Source: Streptomyces mutabilis (GTDB taxonomy: Bacteria; Actinomycetota; Actinomycetes; Streptomycetales; Streptomycetaceae). Taken from it: a stretch of 64,000 nt of DNA. The position numbers and the translations under genes are program-made. Where the stretch lies: positions 1 through 64,000 of the forward strand of contig NZ_BMTT01000014.1 of the NCBI RefSeq assembly GCF_014649815.1, read 5' to 3'. The notes beneath the pieces are model-generated. The model was not told the DNA's origin, did no database searches, and was given only the letters and a program-made list of their open reading frames with translations. Positions 1 to 8,852 of this stretch are shown here, piece by piece; the first letter of the stretch is position 1, and the number at the start of each line of letters is the position of its first letter.

Positions 1-203
1 AAGGAACGGTCGCTTCCTTTGTACTCACCCTCTCGGGCTTTCCTCCGGGCGCTTCCCTTCGGTGTTTCCAACACTATCAGGCTTTCCTGGTGCTTCTGAC
101 CACCATCCTGCGGGCATGCAGAAGGCGATCCGGCGATAGGATCTGACGAGTTGGTTGCTGCCGCGGCGGATGCTTGGTTCGCACCCCTCAGCCTCAGGCA
201 GGA
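1..203 (-). other. leader of an rRNA operon (pre-16S), operon continues left of the window
   Basis: Read on the minus strand this stretch matches what I remember of Streptomyces pre-16S leaders. It has a CTGATAGTGTTGGAAACACC segment, then GAAGGGAAGCGCCCGGAGG, then GAGGGTGAGTACAAAGGAAG, and ends in the inverted repeat AAGGAA...TTCCTT at positions 1-19. In known operons that repeat is followed by a short spacer and the 16S gene. No mature rRNA lies inside the window. The 5' limit is inferred from the promoter just upstream. The identification rests on remembered sequence, not on an alignment. Confidence 0.75.
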
Positions 204-239
204 CTAATTACTGTACACGGTGTCGTGGAAAGCGTGCAA
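204..239 (-). promoter_or_regulatory. promoter of the rRNA operon
   Basis: On the minus strand there is a -35 element TTGCAC (239-234), an 18-base spacer and a -10 element TACAGT (215-210), which places the start of transcription near 203. It reads straight into the rRNA leader. Streptomyces rRNA operons usually have several promoters, and others may lie between here and position 350. This is a pattern match by eye. Confidence 0.6.
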
Positions 240-249
240 ATCCGGGTGG

Positions 250-267
250 ACTGTGGTCTAGACCTCT
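250..267. promoter_or_regulatory. DasR-responsive element (dre) upstream of crr
   Basis: TGTGGTCTAGACCTCT at 252-267 contains the palindromic core GGTCTAGACC, which fits the known DasR box consensus (A/G)(C/G)TGGTCTAGACCA-type. DasR is the GntR-family repressor released by glucosamine-6-phosphate, and crr-ptsI is an established DasR target in Streptomyces coelicolor. The site lies 116 bases upstream of the crr start. It is only about a dozen bases beyond the -35 box of the divergent rRNA promoter. Confidence 0.75.
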
Positions 268-382
268 AATCGGAACTCTCGTGCGGAACCGGTACTTCCT
301 ATGACATACCCTGCTGCACAGTGGCGCCGTCCGGGACAGGCAGTGACGGCCCGTACACATCTCCGCCCCCTGGAGGCTCCCC

Positions 383-832
383 ATGACCACCGTCTCGTCC
401 CCGCTCGCAGGACGTGCCATCGGACTGGCCGCCGTGCCCGATCCCGTCTTCTCCGGGGCCATGGTCGGCCCGGGTACCGCCATCGACCCCGTCAGGGAGC
501 CTTCAGAGGCAGTGGCCCCCGTGGACGGGGTCATCGTCTCTCTGCACCCACACGCCTTCGTCGTGGTCGACGACAGCGGGCACGGCGTTCTCACCCACCT
601 CGGTATCGACACCGTGCAGCTCAACGGTGAGGGGTTCGAGCTTCTGGTGAACAAGGGGGACACCGTCGTACGCGGGCAGGGCGTGGTGCGCTGGGATCCG
701 GCGGCCGTGGAGGCCGCGGGCAAGTCGCCGGTCTGTCCGATCGTGGCCCTCGAGGCGACCGCCGAGGCGCTCACCGAGCTCCGTGAGGACGGCGAAGTGA
801 CGGCCGGCGAGAGTCTCTTCCTCTGGAAGTGA
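383..832 (+). CDS. crr: PTS EIIA component, glucose family (Crr)
   Basis: This is a 149-residue cytoplasmic phosphocarrier of the PEP:sugar phosphotransferase system. It takes phosphate from HPr and passes it to EIIB domains, in Streptomyces mainly for N-acetylglucosamine. The family motif around the phosphorylated histidine is visible as THLGIDTVQL (about residues 71-80), and the second histidine as HPHAFVV (about 57-63). Length is normal for a free-standing EIIA-Glc. The ATG at 383 has a good ribosome binding site (GGAGG at 372-376). It is followed by ptsI after 77 bases, so the two genes are probably co-transcribed. The dre box upstream implies DasR control. Confidence 0.95.
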   Translation: MTTVSSPLAGRAIGLAAVPDPVFSGAMVGPGTAIDPVREPSEAVAPVDGVIVSLHPHAFVVVDDSGHGVLTHLGIDTVQLNGEGFELLVNKGDTVVRGQGVVRWDPAAVEAAGKSPVCPIVALEATAEALTELREDGEVTAGESLFLWK

Positions 833-909
833 CATCAGCGCCGTCGTAGGACGGCTCGTAGGACAACCACCGCGGCGGCGGGACCCGCCGCACTATCGGG
901 ACAGGTGAG

Positions 910-2580
910 ATGGAGACAACGCTGCGAGGCGTCGGTGTGAGCCACGGCGTGGCGATCGGCGAGGTTCGGCACATGGGGACGGCGGTGCTCGAGCCGCCGG
1001 CGAAGCGAATTCCGGCCGAGGAAGCCGAGCGCGAGCAGGGGCGCGCCCGCAAGGCCGTGGAGGCGGTGGCTGCCGACCTGATGGCGCGCGGCAATCTGGC
1101 GGGCGGCGAAGCCCAGGCGGTGCTCGAGGCGCAGGCCATGATGGCCCAGGACCCCGAGCTGATGGCGGATGTGGAGCGACGGATCGCCGTCGGCAGCACG
1201 GCCGAGCGCGCGGCGTACGACGCCTTCGCCGCCTATCGCGCTCTGCTGGCCGGTGCCGGTGAGTACCTGGCGGGCCGCGTGGCGGATCTCGACGATGTGC
1301 GGAATCGTATCGTCGCCCGTCTGCTCGGGGTGCCGATGCCGGGCGTCCCGGACAGCGAGGAGCCCTACGTCCTTATCGCGCGTGACCTCGCGCCGGCGGA
1401 CACGGCGCTGCTGGACCCGACGCTGGTGCTCGGATTCGTCACCGAGGAGGGCGGTCCGACCAGCCACAGTGCCATTCTCGCGCGGGCGCTCGGTGTGCCT
1501 GCCGTGGTGGCGCTGCCGGGTGCCGGGGAGCTTCCGGAGGGCACGGTCATCGCCGTGGACGGCAGCACCGGCGAGATCCTCGTCAACCCCAGCGCGGAGA
1601 AGAAGGCGCGGATGGAGGCGGACGCGGCCGAGCGCAAGGCCGCCCTCGCCGCATCGACGGGGCCGGGGGCGACCTCGGACGGTCACAAGGTGCCGCTGCT
1701 GGCGAACATCGGCGGTCCCGCGGACGTACCCGCTGCTGTCGAGGCCGGGGCGGAGGGTGTCGGTCTTTTCCGTACCGAGTTCCTCTTCCTCGACGACAGC
1801 GAGAACGCACCGTCCGAGGAGAAGCAGGTCGCCGCCTACCGACAGGTGCTGGAGGCCTTCCCCGAGGGGCGGGTCGTCGTGCGGGTGCTGGACGCCGGCG
1901 CGGACAAGCCGCTGGACTTCCTGACGCCGGGCGACGAGCCGAACCCGGCGCTGGGCGTGCGCGGGCTGCGGACGCTGCTCGATCACCCGGAGGTGCTGCG
2001 CACGCAGCTGACCGCGCTGGCCAAGGCGGCGGAGGGTCTCCCGGTCTACCTCGAGGTCATGGCCCCGATGGTCGCTGACCGCGCCGACGCCAAGGCGTTC
2101 GCGGACGCGTGCCGCGATGCCGGGCTGCGGGCGAAGTTCGGCGCCATGGTGGAGATCCCGTCGGCCGCGCTGCGGGCCCGATCGGTGCTGCAGGAGGTCG
2201 AGTTCCTGTCGCTGGGGACGAACGACCTCGCGCAGTACACCTTCGCGGCCGACCGTCAGGTGGGCGCGGTGTCCCGGCTGCAGGACCCGTGGCAGCCGGC
2301 GCTGCTCGACCTCGTCGCGCTGTCCGCTGAGGCGGCGAAGGCGGAGGGCAAGAGCTGCGGCGTCTGCGGTGAGGCGGCGTCGGACCCGCTGCTGGCGTGT
2401 GTGCTGACCGGTCTGGGCGTCACCTCCCTGTCCATGGGTGCCGCGTCCCTTCCCTACGTCCGGGCGACACTGGCGAAGTTCACGCTGGCTCAGTGTGAGC
2501 GGGCCGCAGCGGCGGCCCGGGCCGCGGACAGTGCCGAGGATGCGCGCAACGCCGCTCAGGCGGTGCTGTCCGGCGAGTAG
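910..2580 (+). CDS. ptsI: PTS enzyme I (phosphoenolpyruvate-protein phosphotransferase)
   Basis: This 556-residue enzyme I starts the phosphotransferase cascade by transferring phosphate from PEP to HPr. The active-site histidine sits in GGPTSHSAILARALGVP (about residues 182-198). The PEP-binding TIM barrel is recognisable by LFRTEFLFLD (about 287-296), MVEIPSAAL and the late CGVCGEAASDP with the conserved cysteines. Length is typical for the family. HPr itself (ptsH) is not in this window. The gene ends in a strong hairpin at 2611-2648. Confidence 0.96.
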   Translation: METTLRGVGVSHGVAIGEVRHMGTAVLEPPAKRIPAEEAEREQGRARKAVEAVAADLMARGNLAGGEAQAVLEAQAMMAQDPELMADVERRIAVGSTAERAAYDAFAAYRALLAGAGEYLAGRVADLDDVRNRIVARLLGVPMPGVPDSEEPYVLIARDLAPADTALLDPTLVLGFVTEEGGPTSHSAILARALGVPAVVALPGAGELPEGTVIAVDGSTGEILVNPSAEKKARMEADAAERKAALAASTGPGATSDGHKVPLLANIGGPADVPAAVEAGAEGVGLFRTEFLFLDDSENAPSEEKQVAAYRQVLEAFPEGRVVVRVLDAGADKPLDFLTPGDEPNPALGVRGLRTLLDHPEVLRTQLTALAKAAEGLPVYLEVMAPMVADRADAKAFADACRDAGLRAKFGAMVEIPSAALRARSVLQEVEFLSLGTNDLAQYTFAADRQVGAVSRLQDPWQPALLDLVALSAEAAKAEGKSCGVCGEAASDPLLACVLTGLGVTSLSMGAASLPYVRATLAKFTLAQCERAAAAARAADSAEDARNAAQAVLSGE

Positions 2581-2610
2581 GGCCGGGCGGGGCCGAAGTC
2601 GTGGCCGTGA

Positions 2611-2648
2611 GTGCGGGGCGTTCCACCTTCGGGTGGGGCGCCCCGCAC
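2611..2648. terminator. bidirectional hairpin terminator after ptsI
   Basis: A 10-base-pair outer stem (GTGCGGGGCG with CGCCCCGCAC) encloses a second stem CCACC-TTCG-GGTGG. It lies between the converging ends of ptsI and the minus-strand gene at 2654. There is no T run, which is common for Streptomyces terminators. Confidence 0.7.
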
Positions 2649-2653
2649 CGCGT

Positions 2654-3544
2654 TCAGTGGTGGTGTCCCGGTGACCTGTGGTCGTCTCCCAGGTCGGGCG
2701 GCGCGCAGTAGTCGACGTTGGACTCCGGGGCGATGAGGTCGCCGGATTCCACGTCGGTGCAGTAGGCGTCGAAGACCTCGCCGGCGGTGAGGGGTTCGAG
2801 GCCGTAGCCGCGCAGGCGCCAGCCGTGGATGCGGTCGGGGCCGTTCGGTGTGCTGGTGCGCATGACGAGCCCGCCGGGGCTGTGGGTGGCCAGGCCGAGG
2901 GCGAGGACGCTGGTGAATTCGAGGGCCTCGGCCTCGTCGATGAGCGGGGTGCCGTCGAGTTCGTCGTCGGCGTGGAGGACGGAGACGAGGGTTTCCGGGG
3001 AGCCCGAGACACTGCAGACCAGGTGCCGGTTGCCCGGTGGGGCGGTTTCGAGGACGCGCAGGAGGAGGCGCGAGGCGCGGGTGAACGCGGCTCGGCCGAG
3101 GTCCTCGCCGCAGGTGGTGCAGCTCCCGAGGTGGGCGAGGAGGTGGGACGCGTACTCCCAGGTGGCCTGACGGACGGCTTCATCGACCAGGACGGGGAGA
3201 AGGTCGGCGAGTGGCTGGCCCTCGTACGGGACGGTGGGGCCGTTGGCCGCGAGTTCGGCGGTGAATCGGCTGCGGCTGGCGGGGGCGTCGGGGTCGAGGC
3301 CCGCCCCCGTGCAGAATTCGGCGTACTCCTCGGGGTCGAAGAGGGCGATCGTGGTGTGGGTGCCCTGTGCTGCTCGTGTTTTGAGCAGGGCTTCCACCTG
3401 GTGGAGGTAGGCGGCGTGGTCGTCGAAGCTGAAACTTCGGTAGCGCCGCATGGCGCGGAAGTCGTGTTCGTCGGTGAGCAGTCCGATGGTGCCGGCGATT
3501 TCCCGGCGCAGGTCGCGTCGCGTGGTCTGGTCGGTGTGCGCCAT
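2654..3544 (-). CDS. hypothetical protein (Streptomyces type)
   Basis: This encodes a soluble-looking protein of 296 residues that I cannot assign to a functional family. The ATG at 3544 is preceded by GGGGGA, so it is preferred over the longer frame that starts 33 bases upstream. Visible features are an acidic overall composition, a CTTCGEDLG stretch with a CxxC pair in the middle, and a His-rich tail (RSPGHHH). No signal peptide or membrane segment is seen. It converges with ptsI and reads away from the acetoacetyl-CoA synthetase region as a single gene. Confidence 0.75.
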   Translation of the reverse strand: MAHTDQTTRRDLRREIAGTIGLLTDEHDFRAMRRYRSFSFDDHAAYLHQVEALLKTRAAQGTHTTIALFDPEEYAEFCTGAGLDPDAPASRSRFTAELAANGPTVPYEGQPLADLLPVLVDEAVRQATWEYASHLLAHLGSCTTCGEDLGRAAFTRASRLLLRVLETAPPGNRHLVCSVSGSPETLVSVLHADDELDGTPLIDEAEALEFTSVLALGLATHSPGGLVMRTSTPNGPDRIHGWRLRGYGLEPLTAGEVFDAYCTDVESGDLIAPESNVDYCAPPDLGDDHRSPGHHH

Positions 3545-3666
3545 GTTTCCCCCTGTGCGCAGTCGATCAATGCTCACTCACAGTAACCGGCGGCACTGAC
3601 AACGGCGTCGGGTCGGGCGTCGTGGACCGGCCGCCTGTCGCGGCGGCCGATCGGGCGAGGGCATGG

Positions 3667-5643
3667 TCAGGTGCGCTTTCGGGCGAGGCCCTCGTAGAAA
3701 TGGAGCAGGTCGAGGTTGTCGATGGAGCCGGGGTTGACCGCCTTCTCCAGTGGGGCGCCCTGGAGGAGGCGCTTGACCGGTACCTCGATGCGCTTGCCGG
3801 TCAGGGTGTGCGGGATGCCGGGGACCTCGATGATCTCGTCGGGGACGTGGCGGGGGGAGAGTTCTTCGCGGATGGTCCGCTTGATGCGGGTCAGCAGGGT
3901 CTCGTCGAGGGCGGCGCCGGGGGCGAGGTGCACGAAGAGGGGCATCCAGTAGCCGCCGTCGGGCTGTTCGACGCCGATGACGAGGGACTCCTTGATCTCG
4001 GGCAGCCGCTCGACGGCTTCGTAGATGTCCGCCGATCCCATGCGGACGCCCTGCCGGTTCAGAGTGGAGTCGGAGCGGCCGTGGATGACGACCGATCCTC
4101 GTGAGGTGACGGTGATCCAGTCGCCGTGCCGCCAGACGCCGGGGTAGGTGTCGAAGTAGCTGTCGCGGTAGCGGCTGCCGTCGGGGTCGTTCCAGAAGCG
4201 GATCGGCATGGACGGCATGGGGTTGGTGACGACGAGCTCGCCGACCTCGTCGGTCAGGGGCTTGCCGGCGGGGTCCCAGGACTGCAGGTCGGTGCCGAGG
4301 CCGGGGGCCTGGAGTTCGCCGATGTACACCGGGAGGGTGGGGACGGCACCCGCGAAGCAGGAGCAGACGTCGGTGCCGCCGCTGACGGAGGCGATCCACA
4401 GGTCGGCGCCGCCCGCGGCGAATTCGTCGTGCAGCCAGCGGAAGCCGTCGGGCGGGAGCGGGGAGCCGGTGGTGGCGACGCACTGGATCTTGGAGAGGTC
4501 GTGGTCGCGGGCGGGGTGGACGCCGGCTTTGCGGCAGGCCATGACGTAGGCGGCGGAGGTGCCGAAGAGGGTGGCGCCGGTGCGTTCGGCGATGCGCCAC
4601 TGGGCGTCCGTGTGCGGGAAGCCGGGGCTGCCGTCGTAGAGGACGATCGTGGTGCCGGTGAGGAGACCGGAGACGAGGAAGTTCCACATCATCCAGCCGG
4701 TCGAGGTGTACCAGAAGAAGCGGTCGTCCGGACCGAGGTCGCAGTGCAGGCCGACCTGTTTGAGGTGCTCGACGAGGATGCCGCCCTGGGACTGGACGAT
4801 GGCCTTGGGCAGGCCGGTGGTGCCGGACGAGTAGAGCACCCACAAGGGGTGGTCGAACGGCAGCTCCTCGAAGACGGGGTCCACGTCCGCGGCCGTCAGT
4901 GTTTCCCATTCCAGCGCGCCCTCGGGTGCCTCCCTGCCGAGGAGTGGGATGTGGACCACGGCGCGCAGGGTGGGCAGTTCGCGGCGGAGTTCGGCGACGG
5001 TGTCGCGGCGGTCGTGTTCCTTGCCGCCGTACCGGTAGCCGTCGACCGTGAACAGGACCACGGGTTCGACCTGCTGGAAGCGGTCGAGGACGCTGCGGGC
5101 GCCGAAGTCGGGGGCGCAGGAGGTCCAGACGCCGCCCACGGCGGCGGTGGCGAGGAGGGCGACCACGGCCTGGGGGATGTTCGGGAGGTAGCCGCTGACG
5201 CGGTCGCCGGGGCGTACCCCGAGGGTGCGCAGTTCGGCTGCGAGCGAGCCGACCTGTCGGCGCAGTTCGGCCCAGCTGACGGGAGTGGGGTCGTGGGTCT
5301 CGTCGACGTACAGGAGGGCCGGTTCGTCCGCGCGGGTGGCCGCCGCGCGCAGGGCGTGCTCGGCGTAGTTGAGCGTGCCGCCGGGGAACCACTGGGTGCC
5401 GGGCATCGAGCGGTCGCCCAGCACGCGCGCGTAGGGGGTCGCGAAGCGGACGTCGAACCATTCGGTGACGGCTTGCCAGAAGGTGTCCGGCTCGTCGACG
5501 GACCATCGGTGCAGGGCCGCGTAGCCGCCCTCGGCGGGCGCGCCGTGGTGTGCGGCCGCCCAGGACTGGAAGGCGGTGATCCGGGCTCGCGCGATGCGTT
5601 GCGGATCCGGCTGCCAGAGCGGCTGGGGGTTCTCGGTCGACAT
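3667..5643 (-). CDS. acetoacetyl-CoA synthetase (acetoacetate-CoA ligase)
   Basis: This is a 658-residue ANL-superfamily adenylating enzyme of acetoacetyl-CoA synthetase type. It activates acetoacetate to its CoA ester using ATP. The P-loop-like motif YSSGTTGLPKAI is present near residues 270-281. The C-terminal LTGKRIEVPVKRLLQG carries the expected acyl-adenylate lysine region. The length (about 650) and the N-terminal PLWQPDPQRIARARITAF segment fit the family better than acetyl-CoA synthetase. The ATG at 5643 follows GGGAGCC. The next gene diverges from it across a 212-base region. Context gives no pathway partner. Confidence 0.9.
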   Translation of the reverse strand: MSTENPQPLWQPDPQRIARARITAFQSWAAAHHGAPAEGGYAALHRWSVDEPDTFWQAVTEWFDVRFATPYARVLGDRSMPGTQWFPGGTLNYAEHALRAAATRADEPALLYVDETHDPTPVSWAELRRQVGSLAAELRTLGVRPGDRVSGYLPNIPQAVVALLATAAVGGVWTSCAPDFGARSVLDRFQQVEPVVLFTVDGYRYGGKEHDRRDTVAELRRELPTLRAVVHIPLLGREAPEGALEWETLTAADVDPVFEELPFDHPLWVLYSSGTTGLPKAIVQSQGGILVEHLKQVGLHCDLGPDDRFFWYTSTGWMMWNFLVSGLLTGTTIVLYDGSPGFPHTDAQWRIAERTGATLFGTSAAYVMACRKAGVHPARDHDLSKIQCVATTGSPLPPDGFRWLHDEFAAGGADLWIASVSGGTDVCSCFAGAVPTLPVYIGELQAPGLGTDLQSWDPAGKPLTDEVGELVVTNPMPSMPIRFWNDPDGSRYRDSYFDTYPGVWRHGDWITVTSRGSVVIHGRSDSTLNRQGVRMGSADIYEAVERLPEIKESLVIGVEQPDGGYWMPLFVHLAPGAALDETLLTRIKRTIREELSPRHVPDEIIEVPGIPHTLTGKRIEVPVKRLLQGAPLEKAVNPGSIDNLDLLHFYEGLARKRT

Positions 5644-5855
5644 GGGCGGCTCCCGGACTGTGCGCGTCGTGTGCGTCCTCCGCGCACGGGCTGGGGTGTG
5701 CGCGTGACGCGGCTGACACGGACGATGCCATGTGATCGTCTCCCGCACCAGGGCGCGACCCACATAGTCGGCCTCATGAAGATGTGGTGCCGTTACGGGT
5801 GAACGGCAGTTGAACGAGACCCGCGCGGGGGCTGGTCGGTGGCAGGGTGAGCAGC

Positions 5856-8237
5856 ATGGACGGTCGTGACCTGGTGCGTTCGATGAAGGCGGTCGGTTCT
5901 GCGGGGGCGGCGCACGGGTTGCGTACCGTACGGGCGGCGTGGCGCAGGCGGCGGGCGGATGCGGCGGGGCTACCGCCGCGGGGCGCGGAGCGCGCCCGGG
6001 TGCCAGGGCCGATGCGGGAGGTGGAGCCCGGGCCCGGTGGCGGGATCATCCGGTTCGACCGTTCGGAGCTGCGCGTCCTCGTCGCCGTGAACGGGGCGGT
6101 GTTCTGGGGGTGGGACGGGGCCGGGCCGGAGCCGTCGTACGCGCTCGCGGGCCGCTGTCCGGAGCCCGATCCGCGGGCGGTGCTGGAGCCGGACAAGGAC
6201 GGTGGCTGGCGGGTGGTGGCTGAGCGGGCGACGGTGGCCGTCTCCCGGCACGGAGCGATCGAGGTCCGTACGCCGGGGGGCGTGGTGCTGCGGCGGGAGC
6301 TGCCGCCGCGCTGGTGGGAGCCGGTCGATGGCGGTCGGGCCCGCTGGACGCAGCGGTCGGAGGTGGCGGCGGACGCCCGCTTCTTCGGGCTCGGTGGACG
6401 GTCCTCGGGCCCGCGGTTGCGGGAGGGCACGTACCGGCTGTGGAACGGCGCCGCCGCTCCGGGGTTCGGTTCGGGTGAGGACCGGTCGTCGGTGACGATG
6501 CCGGTGCAGTTGGTGGTGGCGGACGCGGGGACGCATCTGGTGTTCCACGACAGTTCGTGGGACGGGACGGTGGCGTTGCGGGAGGGTGAGGAGGGGGCTG
6601 GGTCGGGGCACGACCGCCCGGGGCGCAGTGTGCTGCGGATGGAGGGTGGTCCGCTGCGGTGCTGGGTCGCGGTGGGCACTCCCGCGCGTGTGCTGCTCGC
6701 GTGGGCCTCGCTCACCGGGGCGCCGGCCCTGCCGCCGGCGTGGGCGCTCGGTCACCAGCACGCCCGGTCGGGTTCCGGTGACGAGCAGGGGGTGCGGCGG
6801 GTCGTGGCCGGCTTCCTGGAGCGTGATCTGCCGTTGGACGCCGTGCATCTGGACGCCGGGCATCTCGATGGAGGTCAGGTGTTCACCGTGGACGAGGAGC
6901 GGTTCCCCAAACCGGCCGTCCTCGCGGAGGAGCTGCGGCGGGACGGTGTCCGGCTGGTGTCGGTCGTCGATCCGGCGGTCCCGGCCGTACCCGGCAACGC
7001 CGTGTACGACGGCGGTACGGGTGAGGACGCCTTCGTGCGGGATGCCTCGGGGCCGGTCGTGCGCGGGTTGGCGCGGCCCGGGGAGGTCGTGTTCCCGGAC
7101 TTCACGCGCGCGCGGGTGCGCGAGTGGTGGGGCGGGTGGTACGAGGAACGGCTCGGCCGGGGGTTTGCCGGCTTCTGGCACGACTTGGACGAGCCCACCT
7201 CGTTCGCCGCGTTCGGGGAGCCGACGTTGCCGCGTTCGGCCCGGCACTCGCTGGAGGGCCGGGGTGGGGACCACCGGGAGGCCCACAACGTGTACGCGCT
7301 GTGCATGGCCCGCGCCGGGTTCGAGGGGCTGCGGGCCCTGGCGCCCGGGGAGCGGCCGTTCGTCCTGTCCCGTTCCGGGTGGGCGGGCATGCAGCGTTAC
7401 GGCGGTGTGTGGGCCGGGGACGTGGGCGGCGGCTGGCCCGGGCTGCGGGCCTCGCTGTCGCTGGTGACGGGGCTCGGGCTGTGCGGGGTGCCGTACGCGG
7501 GGCCGGACGTGGGCGGGGCCGACGGGTGTCCGTCGCCCGAGTTGTATCTGCGGTGGCTGCAACTGGCCGCTCACCTGCCGTTGTTCCGCACGCGGGGTCG
7601 GTGGGAGGCGGGCGGCGGTGAGCCGTGGGGGTTCGGTGCCGAGGTGCTGGAGCACGCGCGCGTGGTGCTCGACGGACGGCGGCGGCTGCTGCCGTACTTC
7701 GTGACGCTGGCGCACCTGGCCCGGCGTACGGGCGCGCCCTATGCGCGTCCCATATGGTGGTCGAATCCGGAGGAACGGGCTCTGCGGGACTGCGAGGACG
7801 CCTTCCTGCTGGGCGATTGTCTGCTGGTCGCGCCGGTACTGGACCCGGGGGCGGACCGGCGGGCGGTGCAACTGCCCCGGGGACGCTGGTACGACACGGC
7901 GACGGAACGGGCGTACGAGGGACCCGCGCAGGTTCTCGTCGACGCCCCCGTGGCACGTATTCCGGTGTTCGCGCGCGCGGGTGCCGTGATCCCGGTGCGC
8001 GGGGAGGACGGGGCGACGGTACTCGAGGCGTGGGCGCCCGCGCGGGGGCGGACCGGCGGCGGGCTGGTCGTGCCGGACGCTGGCGACGGCTGGGAGGAGC
8101 CGGAGATCGAGCGGTACGGCTCGCGTCGGGAGGGGCGGCGGGTGGTCGTGGAGCGGCAGGGCGAGAACGGCGTGTGCGAGCCGTCCCGCCCGGTCCGTGT
8201 CCGCGGGTTGGAGGTGGAGCGCTCGGCGCGGACGTAG
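5856..8237 (+). CDS. glycoside hydrolase family 31 (alpha-glucosidase-like)
   Basis: This 793-residue GH31 enzyme probably hydrolyses alpha-glucosidic or alpha-xylosidic bonds. The catalytic region GFWHDLDEP (about residues 441-449) corresponds to the family WxDMNEP nucleophile motif. GVWAGDVGGGWPGL corresponds to the acid/base region. The beta-sheet C-terminal part is present, with RGRWYDTATERAYEG. No signal peptide is evident, so a cytoplasmic location is likely. I chose ATG 5856 because GGTGAG lies just upstream; a GTG at 5847 in the same frame is possible. Substrate cannot be told from sequence. Confidence 0.88.
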   Translation: MDGRDLVRSMKAVGSAGAAHGLRTVRAAWRRRRADAAGLPPRGAERARVPGPMREVEPGPGGGIIRFDRSELRVLVAVNGAVFWGWDGAGPEPSYALAGRCPEPDPRAVLEPDKDGGWRVVAERATVAVSRHGAIEVRTPGGVVLRRELPPRWWEPVDGGRARWTQRSEVAADARFFGLGGRSSGPRLREGTYRLWNGAAAPGFGSGEDRSSVTMPVQLVVADAGTHLVFHDSSWDGTVALREGEEGAGSGHDRPGRSVLRMEGGPLRCWVAVGTPARVLLAWASLTGAPALPPAWALGHQHARSGSGDEQGVRRVVAGFLERDLPLDAVHLDAGHLDGGQVFTVDEERFPKPAVLAEELRRDGVRLVSVVDPAVPAVPGNAVYDGGTGEDAFVRDASGPVVRGLARPGEVVFPDFTRARVREWWGGWYEERLGRGFAGFWHDLDEPTSFAAFGEPTLPRSARHSLEGRGGDHREAHNVYALCMARAGFEGLRALAPGERPFVLSRSGWAGMQRYGGVWAGDVGGGWPGLRASLSLVTGLGLCGVPYAGPDVGGADGCPSPELYLRWLQLAAHLPLFRTRGRWEAGGGEPWGFGAEVLEHARVVLDGRRRLLPYFVTLAHLARRTGAPYARPIWWSNPEERALRDCEDAFLLGDCLLVAPVLDPGADRRAVQLPRGRWYDTATERAYEGPAQVLVDAPVARIPVFARAGAVIPVRGEDGATVLEAWAPARGRTGGGLVVPDAGDGWEEPEIERYGSRREGRRVVVERQGENGVCEPSRPVRVRGLEVERSART

Positions 8238-8268
8238 CGTCAGCCCAGATCGGATCCGGAAGTGCGGA

Positions 8269-8805
8269 TCAGATGTAGCGGCCCTCGAACCAGGCCCGCA
8301 CGGCCCGCGTGTGGAGGGGGAAGGCCAGCTCCTCCGCCCTGCGCAGCAGGTGCCATCCCTCGGTCTCGTCCGTGGCGGCGGACGGCGGAAGGCCCTCGGC
8401 CGACCGTTCCGGGAGGAGGCCGAAGAGCAGCAGGTGGCCGTCGGGCGAGCTCATGGCGTCGATCAGCCGTACGTCGCGGCTCGCCGCGTCGATGCCCGTC
8501 TCCTCCTTGAGTTCGCGCACGACGGCCTGCCGCCAGTCCTCCCGGTCGTCGACGTAGCCGCCGGGCAGTGCGACGCCTCCGCGCGCGGGGGACACGGTTC
8601 GGGTGATGACGACCAGGGCGGTGCCCTGCGTGTCGTACACGGGCTGGAGGGCGACCGCGACCGGCAGTGGGTTGCGGTAGGCCACGGTGCCGCACGCCGG
8701 GCAGGTGCGGGGCCAGCCGGAGACGCCCTCTCCGTAGAGCGATCCGCAGCTCGAACAGTGGCACCCGGGTGCGGAGTTGGGAACGGAGGTATGAGATTCG
8801 GACAC
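8269..8805 (-). CDS. Nudix hydrolase with N-terminal zinc ribbon
   Basis: This 178-residue protein has two CxxC pairs (CHCSSC and CPAC, first 35 residues), which suggest a small zinc ribbon as in NADH-pyrophosphatase-like Nudix enzymes. A perfect Nudix box follows near residue 85: G-x5-E-x7-REL-x-EE-x-GI (GYVDDRE...RELKEETGI). It should hydrolyse a nucleoside diphosphate linked to another moiety, but the substrate is not predictable. The start is a GTG at 8805, inferred because the zinc ribbon begins soon after and the upstream frame looks non-coding. No clear ribosome binding site is seen. Confidence 0.85.
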   Translation of the reverse strand: MSESHTSVPNSAPGCHCSSCGSLYGEGVSGWPRTCPACGTVAYRNPLPVAVALQPVYDTQGTALVVITRTVSPARGGVALPGGYVDDREDWRQAVVRELKEETGIDAASRDVRLIDAMSSPDGHLLLFGLLPERSAEGLPPSAATDETEGWHLLRRAEELAFPLHTRAVRAWFEGRYI

Positions 8806-8852
8806 GCGGCGGACTGTATCCGATGGTTCGGTGGGCGGCTCCGGCAGGCGGC

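Noticed and set aside
208-774. Minus-strand frame across the crr gene
   Set aside because: It is antisense to crr, rich in Arg/Ser/Pro, and has no family similarity; crr is certain.
4126-5802. Long plus-strand frame of 558 codons opposite acetoacetyl-CoA synthetase
   Set aside because: Typical GC-rich shadow: Gly/Val/Asp-biased composition and codon positions mirrored from the real gene.
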